From NCBI GenBank assembly GCA_016081115.2, contig JABTTQ020000186.1, forward strand, positions 272,539-336,538: 64,000 nucleotides of DNA, in the 5' to 3' direction. The stretch is from Rehmannia glutinosa (taxonomy: Eukaryota > Streptophyta > Magnoliopsida > Lamiales > Orobanchaceae). The position numbers were made by a program, and so were the translations under genes. Below are positions 1 through 9,983 of the stretch, one piece after another. The stretch's first letter is position 1. Each line of letters starts with the position of its first letter. Under the pieces are notes generated by a model. The model did no database searches. It worked only from the letters and a program-made list of their open reading frames with translations, and was not told where the DNA came from.

Positions 1-30
1 TAAAATTGAACCCTCTACTTCTCGCACAAG

Positions 31-222
31 GGATATTAAATGTTTTAAATGTCATGGGCTTGGACATATAGCTAGTCAATGTCCAAATAAGAGTGTGTTG
101 GTGTTGTGTGAGAATGGGGAAATGGAGTCAGAGAGTGGGAGAGCAGGATTATAGTGATATGCCGGAGTTGGAGGATATTCCGGAGGTGTTAGAGGCGGCG
201 AAGGGGGAGGCGTTGTCTTTAG
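31..222 (+). pseudogene. gag C-terminus with CCHC zinc knuckle (partial)
   Basis: Translation from about position 31 gives RDIKCFKCHGLGHIASQCPN, a CX2CX4HX4C zinc knuckle of retroelement nucleocapsid, which binds element RNA during packaging. The rest of gag lies left of the window. An acidic stretch rich in Glu and Gly codons follows, and the frame is broken before the protease. Function is from the family; breakage is seen directly. Confidence 0.75.
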
Positions 223-295
223 TGTCTTGGAGGGCGTGAGTATTCAGCCTAAGTTAGATGAGGGAGTCCAGTGAGAAAACATCTTTCATACAAGG

Positions 296-688
296 TGTTT
301 TGTCAATGGAAATGTGTGTAGTGTCATCATAGATGGTGAGAGTTGCACTAATGTAGCAAGTGAAAAGATGGTGGATAGGCTAGGAATTCCGACGATAAAA
401 CACCCACAACCTTATAAGTTGCAGTGGTTGAACGACTGTGGGGAGATGCAGATAAGTAGGCAGGCGAAGGTAGCATTCCAAATAGGGGGATATAAGGATG
501 AGGTGTTGTGCGATGTTGTGTCGATGCAGGCGGGGCACATCCTGTTGGGTAGGCCGTGGCAGTTTGATAAGAGGGTTCAACATGACAGCTACACCAACCA
601 GTATACTCTTGTTCATAATCAAAAGCATTTTGTACTTCTTCCTTTAACTCCAAAAGAAATTTATGAGGATCAAGTAAATCGAGAGTGA
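296..688 (+). pseudogene. Ty3/gypsy retropepsin (aspartic protease) domain
   Basis: The reading frame contains VIIDGESCTNVAS, matching the plant gypsy protease start in which the D-G-(G/E)-S-C-T-N-V version replaces the usual D-S/T-G. It continues to HILLGRPW, the second conserved beta-strand motif of retropepsins. About 125 residues fit the domain length. It would cleave the Gag-Pol polyprotein. No separate start codon is expected because this is part of a polyprotein; the frame closes at 688 before a charged linker. Confidence 0.75.
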
Positions 689-1000
689 GAGAGGTATAAG
701 AAAAAGAGAGCTCGGCTAGTGAGTATAAAAATCAAAATAAAGCTGAGAAAAATGAGAGCTTGAGAGAAAACAAGAGTGAGGGTCCGGCTAAGGGTAGAAG
801 TGAGGTTCGAGAGATAGCCGGGAAAAAGGAGAGCAATAATTTTGAGAGGGCCGAAAAACAAAAGGGGGGGAAAACGGCCATGAGGTAAGAAACGAGGGAA
901 AAATAAATTTGATGGCAAAAATGAGTGACCTTAGGAAAGCCACCACGAGTGGTTGTTCGATGATACTCTTGGTTTACAAGGGCGCTTATTTATCTACTGA
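689..1000 (+). other. Lys/Glu-rich linker between protease and reverse transcriptase (decayed)
   Basis: The bases are strongly purine-biased (many gag/aag/aaa triplets) and in pieces translate to a Lys/Glu/Arg-rich charged segment. Such a linker is common between protease and RT in this type of plant gypsy polyprotein. Stops interrupt it. No separate gene is seen. Confidence 0.5.
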
Positions 1001-1015
1001 CAGTCTTAACCCCGA

Positions 1016-3809
1016 TTGCCTAGTTTTGTATTGTCTTTGTTGCAGGAATTCGAGGATGTATTTCTAGACGAGATGCCGGATGGATTACCACCTATTCGGG
1101 GAATTAACCGACCAACGTACAGGACTAATTCGGAGGAGACTAAAGAGTTGCAGCGGCAAGTTGATGAATTACTAAATAAGAAACTTATTCGGGAAAGCAT
1201 GAGTCTGTGTGCAGTCCCGATGTTACTTGTTCCAAAGAAAGATGGATCTTGGAGGATGTGTGTGGATTGTCGGGCTATTAACAACATCACCATCAAATAC
1301 CGACATCCCATACCTCGCTTGGATAATATGTTAAACGAGCTTCATGGGTCTAGCATTTTTTCCAAGATATATTTGAGGAGTGGGTACCAACAGATTCGGA
1401 TGCGAGAGGGGGATGAGTGGAAAGCGGCCTTTAAGACGAAGCATGGTTTGTATGAGTGGTTAGTCATGCCATTTGGGCTAACCAATGCACCCAGCACGTT
1501 CATGAGACTTATGAACCATGTTTTGAGAGCTTTTATTGGTAAGCTTATCTTGGTTTACTTCGATGACATTCTCATTTATTGTAAATCATTGGGCGAACAT
1601 TTGGGTCACTTGCAAGCCATCTTAGAGGTGTTGAGGAAGGAGCAGTTATATCCAAACGTCATGAAGTGTACGTTTTGTTCTGAGCAATTGATATTCTTGG
1701 GGTTTGTGGTTAGCTTGAGGGGAATTACAGTGGACGAGGAGAAAATTAAGGCTATTCAGGACTGGCCTAAGCCTACGTTAGTCAGTCAAGTGCGTAGCTT
1801 TCATGGCCTAGCGAGCTTTTATCGGAGGTTTGTGCGAGACTTTAGCACCATCGCAGCACCATTGACGGAAACTATTAAAAAGAGCATTGCGTTTCAGTGG
1901 GGCGAGGCCCAAGACAAGGCATTTGAGTTATTGAATGAACGGCTAACACATGCGCCTTTGCTAGCATTGTTGGATTTTACCAAAGTCTTTGAGATCGAGT
2001 GTGATGCATCGGGAGTTGGGATTGGAGCCATACTAATGCAAGAAGGGCAGCCGATCGCATTTTCAGTGAAAAACTGAATGGGACGGCCTTGAACTATCCG
2101 ACGTACGACAAAGAATTGTATGCTTTGGTCCGGGCCTTGAAAACATGGCAGCACTATCTGTGGCCAAAGGAGTTCATAATCCACACTGATCATGAGTCCC
2201 TAAAGTATCTCAAGGGGCAGCAAAAGTTGAACAAGCGACATGCACGGTGGCTCGAGTTCATCGAGACATTTTCATACATCATCTTGTACAAGCAAGGTAA
2301 GACTAATGTTGTAGCAGACGCACTATCTCGAAGGTACACCCTTATCTCTACTTTAGATGCTAAAATCCTTGGGTTTGAACATATTAAAGAGTTGTACTCG
2401 TATGATCTTGATTTTTTCGAGTCGTTTGTTGCATGCGAAAAAGGGGCAGAGGGTAAATTTGATAAGCATGATGGTTTTCTATTTCGGGAGGATAAATTGT
2501 GCATTCCTGAATGTTCTTTAAGAGATTTACTAGTGAGAGAATCACATGGTGGGGGTCTTATGGGACATTTTGGGGTAGCCAAAACTTTACCAGTCTTACA
2601 AGAGCATTTCTATGGCCACATATGAAGCGAGATGTTGAGCGTATTTGTAGTAGATGTGTTACTTGTAGGCAACCTAAATCCCAGGTCCAAAATCAGGGAT
2701 TGTACACGCCCCTACCTATTCCGACGACACCTTGGGTTGATATTTCTATGGACTTTGTTTTAGGGCTCCCGAGAACTAAACATGGGTCTGATTCTATATT
2801 TGTTGTCGTAGATCATTTTTCAAAGATGGCACATTTTATTTCATGTCATAAAACTGATAATGCGTCTTTGATTGCCGATTTGTTCTTTAAAGAGGTTGTA
2901 AGGTTGCATGGTATGCCTAGAACCATTGTGTCCGATAGGGACTCTAAGTTCTTAAGTTACTTTTGGAAGACCTTGTGGGGGAAATTTGGAACTAAATTGT
3001 TATTTTCTACTACATGTCACCCCAACAGACGGTCAAACGGAAGTAGTTAATAGAACTTTGTCTATGTTGTTAAGGGCTATCATTAAAAAGAACATTAAAA
3101 CTTGGGAAGAGTGTTTGCCGCATGTTGAGTTTGCTTATAATCGTGTTGTGCATTATGCATCGAAGTTTTCACCATTTGAACTTGTTTATGGTTTTAATCC
3201 ATTAAACCCATTGGATTTATCACCTTTACCTGTTTCTGAGCATGTTAACTTAGATGGGCAGAAGAAAACTGATTTTGTGAAACAGTTACATGAGAAAGCA
3301 AGACTCAACATCAAACGGCGAACAGAGTAGTACGCGGCGCAAGCTAACAAGCATCGCAAGAAGATGGTATTCGAACCGGGTGATTGGGTTTGGGTACATA
3401 TGCAGCCCGAACGATTCCCGGCACATCGAAAGTCCAAGTTGCAGTCACGAGGAGATGGTCCGTTTTAAGTGCTTGAGCGAATCAATGATAATGCAAACAA
3501 AATTGACTTGTCGGGCGACTATGGTATTAGTGCTTCTTTCAATGTTGCTGATCTTAGCCCATTTGATGTCAATTCGGATTTGAGGACAAATCCTTCTCAA
3601 GAGGAGGGGAATGATGAGAATCCATGGACGAAAGATCCAGTAACGGTGCTAGTTGGTCCGATAACCAGGGCTTGAGCAAGAAAGTTCAAGGATGCGCTCA
3701 GTGGGTTGATTCAAGTCGTGCAGAAGGAGACCGAGAGTGCATTCCCAGCAGAGGAAGAGGTTCGGGTGGTCCAGTTGATTGGTGTCATCGACATTTCGAA
3801 GTCCATCTC
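1016..3809 (+). pseudogene. Ty3/gypsy pol: reverse transcriptase, RNase H, integrase (broken)
   Basis: RT runs from about 1016 to 1900 and includes VPKKDGSWRMCVDCRAIN, the MPFGLTNAP motif and the YFDD catalytic box (codons 1556-1567). RNase H follows (about 1980-2330) with IECDAS and LNYPTYDKELYAL motifs. Integrase begins with an HHCC zinc domain (about 2540-2680, CSRCVTC), then the catalytic core (about 2730-3060; ISMDFVLGLP and SDRDSKFLSYFW), and a C-terminal GDWVWVH module (about 3370-3480). The last part contains GPITRA near 3660-3675 and ends at a TAA near 3809. Breaks: frameshifts near 2065, 2609 and 3020, and in-frame stops near 3328, 3469 and 3673. The first ATG-like start is not meaningful because pol continues from upstream. 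Confidence 0.88.
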
Positions 3810-4420
3810 AGACTAAGCGAGCTAAGGATGCCGATAATATGAGTCACTTCGTGTCTTGAAGACATTGTAATTAAGTCTCATTAGTGTCTTGTGTTCGTTT
3901 ATCACAGTTAGAAGTAATTTTCATTGTTTTGGAGTTATTTTGATGTTTAGAGACCAAGTAAACCTTTAGGGCCGCATCTTAAGTTGTTATTTCGAGTTCA
4001 GGACGAAAAGGAGGTCAAAACAGGACGTGCGCAGGGCGACACAGCCTGGCCGTGCTCACGGACATGACCGTGCTCAGCAACACAGCCTGGCCGTGTCAAG
4101 TAACACAGTCGTGTTGCATCGTGTGATTTTTGTCCCAATTCCAGCGGCGAACACGGCCTGGCCATGTCCCACGACACAGCCGTGTCAGGACCCACGTTTT
4201 TGGATTTTTTTCGAGTTTTTTTTTCATTTTTTGGGTTTCCTTTTTTGGTTTAAGATGTTTCCTAGTAGGATTAGGGTTTGGATCCCTAATAAGGGTGAAC
4301 ACTTATTGTTTTTCATTAGTTATCAATCAAATTAATCTTTTACTCTCATATTGAGTGTTTTTCTCCAAGTGCTTCAAGATTTACGTTCTTGTTGCAATTA
4401 TCGACTTATCAGGCGATAAT
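3810..4420 (+). repeat. 3' non-coding region and probable 3' LTR of the first gypsy element
   Basis: No gene is seen. The stretch follows the pol stop directly and holds a GC-rich palindromic repeat cluster, a long T-rich tract and a leader-like AT-rich segment. These are typical of an LTR, but the 5' LTR is outside the window, so the LTR start cannot be fixed by comparison. The right limit is the junction with Athila coding sequence near 4420. Confidence 0.45.
4020..4195. repeat. Cluster of CACAGCCTGGCCGTG-like GC-rich repeats
   Basis: Five or six diverged copies of (A)CACAGCCTGGCCGTGT alternate with short spacers, for example near 4036, 4080, 4149 and 4171. The core TGGCC(G/A) is near-palindromic. 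The surrounding DNA is AT-rich, so the cluster stands out. It lies upstream of the AT-rich part of the presumed LTR. Confidence 0.6.
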
Positions 4421-4424
4421 CCAT

Positions 4425-4670
4425 AATTGCTTGTGGGATGTGCTTGTCAAAGTCGATAAATTCATATTTCCTGTGTATTTTTTGGTGCTGGATATGGAGG
4501 AGGACAGAGACGTCCCTTTGATACTTGGGTGTCCATTCCTGGCTACCTGGAAGGCCTTGATAAATGTGAAAAAGGGAGAACTCACATTACAGGTTAATGA
4601 TAAGCATGTTTTATTTTCTATTTCTAAGGCACTACAATTTCATAATGGTGTTGAAAATTGTAGTTTCATA
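4425..4670 (+). pseudogene. Athila retropepsin, C-terminal part
   Basis: The open frame gives VLVKVDKFIFPVYFLVLDME and then ILGCPFLATWKALINVKKGE, the characteristic end of the Athila/Tat-type aspartic protease (flap region, then the ILGRPFL strand). The N-terminal half with the catalytic aspartate is absent: sequence upstream of about 4425 belongs to the preceding gypsy element. It continues open into a linker to 5069. Confidence 0.7.
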
Positions 4671-4884
4671 GACGTAGTTGAGTCTTGCATTGATGAATAC
4701 GTAGATCATACATTGTCTAAGGATGATTTAGAGTTTGGTTTGACACATTCGTGTTCGACGTCAAGTATGATGCTTGATTTCGATAATCAAAACTTGTATG
4801 ACTGTGTTTGTGCTTTAGATAATATGCAGGAGCTACCGAGAAGCGCGAGAGACGCACACACGAAGAAAAACATGCGGGAGTCAG

Positions 4885-5070
4885 TTTTGCAGGGGCGCAC
4901 GACCCGTGCTTCGGAGCACGCCCTGGTCATGCGCATGGTCGAAGCAACTGACGAAAAACCTGAAGACCACACGGCCCGTACGCTTGAGCACGGGCAGGTC
5001 GTGCGCATAGCCAAAGTGAAGGATGAAACACCTGAAGACCACACGGCCCGTGCGTCTGAGCACGGGTAGG
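4885..5070. repeat. GCACGG/CCGTGC palindromic cluster (copy A)
   Basis: Repeated blocks of the form CACACGGCCCGTGCGTCTGA and GAGCACGGGCAGGTCGTGCG occur here, each with arms GCACG/CGTGC. The cluster lies in the linker between protease and RT coding. The same block recurs at 5840-6100. Confidence 0.75.
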
Positions 5071-5109
5071 TCGTGCGTGAGGCTGAAGAGAATGACGCAT
5101 AAGTCTGCG

Positions 5110-5706
5110 ATAAGTTGGTCAATTTCTGATTTAAAAGGCATAAGTGCATCGATTGTAATGCATAAAATTAGAATGGAAAATGTCTATAAACCTTCAGTGC
5201 AGAATCAAAGAAGATTGAACCCTATAATGCAAGAGGTCGTTAGAAAAGAGGTTTTAAAATGGTTAATGCTGGAATTGTGTATGCTATTTCTGATAGTTCT
5301 TGGGTGAGTCCGGTACAAGTGGTACCAAAGAAAGGAGGGATGACTGTAGTTAGAAACGAGAATGATGAACTTATTGCGACTAGGATAGTTACTGGTGGCG
5401 TATATGCATTGATTATAGGAAGTTGAATGATGCCACTCGTAAAGATCACTTTCCCTTCCCCTTTATTGATATGATGTTAGATCGCTTAGCGGGATTTGAT
5501 TATTACTGTTTCTCGATGGTTATTCTGGGTACAACCAGATCATGATCGCACCGGAAGACCAAGAGAAGACGACATTGACATGTCCCTACGGTACGTTTGC
5601 ATTTTGCAGAATGCCATTCGGACTATATAATGCACTCGCGACTTTTCAGCGATGTATGATGGCTATATTTCTTGATTTTATTGAGAAAATAATGGAGGAA
5701 TTCATG
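5110..5706 (+). pseudogene. Truncated Athila reverse transcriptase (duplicated copy A)
   Basis: The N-terminal half of RT is readable in changing frames: the segment with SDSSWVSPVQVVPKK near 5290-5330, CIDYRKLNDATRKDHFPFPF near 5400-5470, and TFAFCRMPFGLYNALATFQR at about 5598-5655. It stops at GAATTCATG (5706), just before the catalytic Asp-Asp would follow. This copy therefore lacks the catalytic centre. Frameshifts occur near 5395 and 5515. Confidence 0.8.
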
Positions 5707-5839
5707 TTCGACGTCAAGTATGATGCTTGATTTCGATAATCAAAACTTGTATGACTGTGTTTGTGCTTTAGATAATATGCAGGAGCTACCAGAAGCGAGA
5801 GACGCACACACGAAGAAAAACATGCGGGAGTCAGTTCTG

Positions 5840-6100
5840 CAGGGGCGCACGACCCGTGCTTCGGAGCACGCCCTGGTCATGCGCATGGTCGAAGCAACTG
5901 ACGAAAAACCTGAAGACCACACGGCCCGTACGCTTGAGCACGGGCAGGTCGTGCGCATAGCCAAAGTGATGGATGAAACACCTGAAGACCACACGGCCCG
6001 TGCGTCTGAGCACGGGTAGGTCGTGCATGAGGCTGAAGAGAATGACGCAACCACTGAAGAACGCACGGCCCGTGCGTCTGAGCACGGGGAACCCGTGCAT
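5840..6100. repeat. GCACGG/CCGTGC palindromic cluster (copy B)
   Basis: This is the duplicate of the cluster at 4885-5070, extended by one more unit (CGCACGGCCCGTGCGTCTGA, GCACGGGGAACCCGTGCATG) that lies in the segment deleted from copy A. Confidence 0.75.
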
Positions 6101-6244
6101 GAACCTGAAGAGCCCTTTCGAACCCAGAACTTAAGCCATTGCCCGAGCATCTCTAATACGCATTCCTTGGAGCAAATAACACGAATCCGATAATCGTATC
6201 ATCCATTTTAACTTCAGCTTAGCTTGATAAATTACTTAGGGTGT

Positions 6245-7140
6245 TGAGAAAACATAAGTCTGCGATAAGTTGGTCAATTTCTGATTTAAAAGGCATAAGT
6301 GCATCGATTGTAATGCATAAAATTAGAATGGAAAATGTCTATAAACCTTTAGTGCAGAATCAAAGAAGATTGAACCCTATAATGCAAGAGGTCGTTAGAA
6401 AAGAGGTTTTAAAATGGTTAATGCTGGAATTGTGTATGCTATTTCTGATAGTTCTTGGGTGAGTCCGGTACAAGTGTACCAAAGAAAGGGGGATATTTGT
6501 AGTTAGAAACGAGAATGATGAACTTATTGCGACTAGGATAGTTACTGGTGGCGTATATGCATTGATTATAGGAAGTTGAATGATGCCACTCGTAAAGATC
6601 ACTTTCCCTTCCCCTTTATTGATATGATGTTAGATCGCTTAGCGGGATTTGATTATTACTGTTTCTCGATGGTTATTCTGGGTACAACCAGATCATGATC
6701 GCACCGGAAGACCAAGAGAAGACGACATTGACATGTCCCCTGCGATGACGTTTGCATTTTGCAGAATGCCATTCGGACTATATAATGCACTCGCGACTTT
6801 TCAGCGATGTATGATGGCTATATTTCTTGATTTTATTGAGAAAATAATGGAGGAATTCATGGATGATTTTTCTGTTTTTGGAGATTCTTTTGATCATTGC
6901 CTGGATAATCTTTCTCTAGTGTTGCAGAGATGCCAGGAAACTAACCTTGTTTTGAATTGGGAAAAGTGCCATTTTATGGTACGAGATGGCATTGTATTAG
7001 GCCATCGGGTTTCTTCTGCAGGTTTAGAAGTGGACAGAGCGAAGATTGTCGCAATTGAAAAGCTCCCACCTCCAACAAATGAGAGGCCATCAGAAGCTTC
7101 TTGGGGCACACCGGATTCTATAGAAGGTTCATTCGTGACT
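6245..7140 (+). pseudogene. Athila reverse transcriptase (copy B, contains active site)
   Basis: RT motifs continue past the duplication point: MPFGLYNALATFQRCMMAIF, then FMDDFSVFG, with the catalytic Asp-Asp codons at 6862-6867, then WEKCHFMV and LGHRVSSAGLEVDRAKI. It would copy element RNA into DNA. Frameshifts near 6475, 6545, 6660 and 7090 break it. Copy B differs from copy A by small indels (for example around TGTCCCCTGCGATGACG, 6736-6752), consistent with both being old. Confidence 0.82.
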
Positions 7141-7690
7141 TTTCTAAAATCACTAAACCTTTGAGTCAGTTATTAGAAAAAGATATTGCTTTCAATTTTT
7201 CCGATGATTGTTTGCAGGCATTTGAGATTCTGAAGAAGGCTTTGGTGACAGCACCAATTCTTGTAGTTCCGGATTGGAATCAGCCCTTTGAGCTGATGTG
7301 CGATGCCAGTGACTTTGCAGTTGGGGCTGTTTTGGGTCAGAAAAGGGATAAGTTGTTCAGAGTCATTTACTATGCGTGCAGAACATTAGACAGTGCCCAA
7401 TAGAACTATACCACCACTGAGAAGGAAATGTTGGCAATCGTTTTTGCTTTCAATAAGTTCCGATCTTACTTGATTGGAACTAACGATAGTCCACACAGAC
7501 CATGCGGCGATCAAATATCTATTCGACAAGAAGGATGCCAAACTGAGACGGATTCGGTGGATCCTTTTGTTACAGGAGTTTGATGTGGAAATCCGAGATA
7601 GGAAAGGTTGTGAGAATGTGATAGTAGACCACTTGTCTAGGTTGGAGTACAAGAAGGATGAGAAAGAGGGCACAAATGTAATCAAGGAGG
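7101..7690 (+). pseudogene. Athila RNase H domain (broken)
   Basis: The frame gives HTGFYRRFIRDFSKITKPLS (RT thumb/connection), then FELMCDASDFAVGAVLGQ, the RNase H start with its first catalytic Asp, and after a stop and frameshift TIVHTDHAAIKYLFDKKDAK and ENVIVDHLSRLE, the conserved RNase H end. An in-frame TAG at about 7401-7403 and a frameshift near 7480 interrupt it. The domain would degrade RNA in RNA-DNA hybrids during reverse transcription. Confidence 0.82.
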
Positions 7691-9017
7691 AGTTCCCCGA
7701 TGAGCAGCTCTTAATGTTAGAGGCTAAATTCCCATGGTATACAGATTTTGTGAATTATTTGGTAGCGGGAGTCATGCCTGCGGATTTATCTTCCTATCAA
7801 AAGAAGAAGTTCCTCCATGATGTCAAGTTCTACATGTGGGACGACCCCTTGCTCTTTAAGAGGTGTGCATACACTATCATCCGACGATGTGTGCCTCAAA
7901 AAGGGTGGGAGGGAGTTCTACAACAGTGCCATTCTTCACCTTCCGGAGACACCGATCGACACGCACTTTGCGGCAGCAGGTATTGCAGAGTGGGTTATAC
8001 TGGCCTACTTTGTCTAATGATTGCTATTTATATGTGCAGCAGTGTGATAGATGCCAGCGGATGGGGAACATTTTGAGATGACATGAGATGCCCATGACCA
8101 ATGTGATGGAAGTCGAGCTCTTTGATGTGTGGGGGATTGACTTTATGGGTCCCTTTCCATCTTCTTCGGGTTATCAGTACATTCTACTTGTAGTGGAGTA
8201 CGTATCTCGATGGGTTGAGGCGATTTCGGCACAAACTAATGATGCGCGGGTAGTGATGAAGTTCTTAAAGAAAAATATATTCACTCGGTTTGGAATCCCG
8301 AGAGCTTTGATTAGCGATGGGGGGTCACACTTTGTGAATAAATTGATGAGCACTCTACTTGCAAAATACGGGTTTAAGCATAAGGTGGCATTAACATATC
8401 ACCCGCAAGAAAACGGGCAAGCAGAGGTAGCCAATCGCGAGATTAAGCAAATCTTAGAAAAGACAGTGAATATAAATCGCAAGGATTGGGCTATGAAGTC
8501 AGATGATGCATTATGGGCATATCGGACTGCATACAAGACACCATTGGGCACATCGCCTTATTAGTTGGTATTTGGGAAATCGTGTCACTTGCCCGTGGAG
8601 TTAGAGCACAAGGCATTTTGGGCTGTGAAGAAGTTAAATTTTGACTTCAAAGTAGCGGGTGAGAAGAGACTTTTGCATTTGAATGAGATAGAGGAGTTCC
8701 GAGATGAAGCCTATGAGAATTCCCGGATTTACAAGGAACGCACCAAGAGATGGCATGATCGAATGATAAAGAAAAGAGAGTTTATACCGGGTGAACAAGT
8801 TCTTTTGTTTAACTCGCGTCTTAAACTCTTTCCCGAAAAACTCAAGTCTCGGTGGTCGGGGCCGTTTGTGATTAAGAAATTGTTAAATCCTCAAGGAATA
8901 GTAGAATTGTTGACCTGGGATGGGGAGACGTTTATGGTGAATGGCCAGAGGATCAAGCACTACCTTCATAGAGACCAAAAGGAAGAGGTAATACGCCTCA
9001 CTTTGCTAGAACCGTGA
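7690..9017 (+). pseudogene. Athila integrase (broken)
   Basis: A degraded HHCC zinc-binding region lies at about 7860-8080 (CDRCQRMGN). The catalytic core spans 8100-8560 with FDVWGIDFMGPFPSSSGYQY, ISDGGSHFVN and HPQENGQAEVANREIK, giving the D, D and E catalytic residues. The C-terminal part (8565-9017) has the basic region and FIPGEQVLLFNSRLKLFP. A TAG at about 8562-8564 separates core and C-terminus, and frameshifts scramble the zinc region. The final stop is at 9015-9017. Integrase would insert the cDNA into the genome. Confidence 0.85.
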
Positions 9018-9061
9018 TCACGTATACAGGCATCAAGCTATAGGCGTTAAATTTAGCGCTT

Positions 9062-9079
9062 GTTGGGAGGCAACCCAAC
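9062..9079 (+). repeat. Short hairpin GTTGGG-AGGCAA-CCCAAC
   Basis: A 6-bp perfect stem with a 6-nt loop lies 45 bases after the integrase stop. I recall this GGGAGGCAACCC motif as recurrent after pol in Athila-type elements. Its role is not known to me. Confidence 0.6.
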
Positions 9080-9184
9080 GGTTTGTTGTTTTATTTTTTC
9101 TCATGTTTTTCCCTTTGATAAGTTAGGAATTTTATTGCTTTCCTTAAAAAGAAATTGGAAATTTTGAAGTTTGGTATGGCATCC

Positions 9185-9440
9185 CACACGGGCAGGGCGT
9201 ACGCCATGCGCACGGCCCGTGCGTGCTTCAGGGATGAGGAGTGAGCTCACGGCACCCTGCACGGGCAGGGCGTGCGCCATGAGCTTGGCCCGTGCGTGTT
9301 CACGAATTTTGGACTGAGCCTTCGGCACCCCGCACGGGCAGCCCGTGCGCAGGGCGCACGGCCCGTGTGTCTGTCGGTTGAGACAGCGATAAGGGCGCAT
9401 CAGGAATTTTTTTTTCACACTTTCAAACACACCTTGCGCA
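9185..9440. repeat. GCACGGGC/GGGCGTGCGCC palindromic cluster
   Basis: About four repeat blocks such as CACACGGGCAGGGCGTACGC, CACGGCCCGTGCGTGC, GCACGGGCAGGGCGTGCGCC and GCACGGCCCGTGTGTC occur in the post-pol spacer. They share the GCACGG core with the clusters at 4885, 5840 and 20270. Confidence 0.75.
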
Positions 9441-9662
9441 CGGGCACACAAGAGCTCTCATCCCTCTCAAATTTTTTGACGATTTCACTTGGATTTTCAC
9501 TACAAATTCATCACCCACACTACTCACACACGAATTGAACTCTTAAATTTGCTTTGGAGTGAGATTTTGGTTGAAAGGAGCACCTAGGGTTCCAAATTCT
9601 TCTTTTTCCTAATTTTCGAGAATTCCGGTAAGAACTTCAAGTTTTTCTTCGAATTTCTTGTA

Positions 9663-9667
9663 TATTA
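9663..9667. other. Left target-site duplication TATTA
   Basis: TATTA directly precedes the 5' LTR and is repeated directly after the 3' LTR at 16871-16875. The 5-bp length is normal for copia integrase. Confidence 0.93.
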
Positions 9668-9983
9668 TGTTTGATACATGTTTTTATCTTAATTTTGATG
9701 ATTTTATTTTTACACCAAAACAATATTTTTAATTGTTGTCCAAGTACTCCTAAATGATTTAAAATGGTTTTAATATTTTCCGGAGTATTTCTTCGAGTTT
9801 TACTTTTGATAAAATTGGACAACACTTCTTATGATTTTATGTTTATATGTTTTTACTTCAAAACAAGGTCTCTAAATGTTGTCTAAATACTTCCGATTGG
9901 TTTAAAATGTTTTTACTATATTTTCAGAAGATTTCTTGGGTTTTATTTTCGACAAAAATTGGACAACATGTCTGTCTCTTGGT

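Larger units (their letters stand above)
1..4420 (+). mobile_element. Ty3/gypsy LTR retrotransposon (chromovirus-type), 3' part, decayed
   Basis: The order gag zinc knuckle, protease, reverse transcriptase, RNase H, integrase identifies a Ty3/gypsy element on the plus strand. The window opens inside gag, so the 5' LTR is outside. The coding part ends near 3809 in a tail with a GPITRA motif that I associate with plant chromoviruses (CRM- or Tekay-like); the clade is inferred, not tested. Several frameshifts and stops show it is dead. The right edge is set near 4420, where sequence changes abruptly to Athila protease coding. Confidence 0.8.
4754..6861 (+). repeat. Tandem internal duplication in Athila pol (two units)
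   Basis: The sequence starting TTCGACGTCAAGTATGATGC at 4754 starts again at 5707. Unit A is 4754-5706 (953 bp), unit B 5707-6861 (1155 bp). Both run through the protease-RT linker, the GC-rich palindromic cluster and the N-terminal half of RT. The break in unit A is at GAATTCATG, directly before the catalytic Asp-Asp codons, which are present only after unit B. The length difference is mainly a 203-bp segment (about 6050-6252) missing from unit A. Sequence identity between units is very high. Confidence 0.92.
9018..9667 (+). other. Athila spacer between integrase and ORF1 (left part)
   Basis: No gene is seen. It holds a short hairpin (9062-9079) typical of the Athila pol-ORF1 spacer and a GC-rich palindromic cluster (9185-9440), then AT-rich sequence up to the insertion site of the nested copia element. 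The spacer resumes at 16876. Confidence 0.7.
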
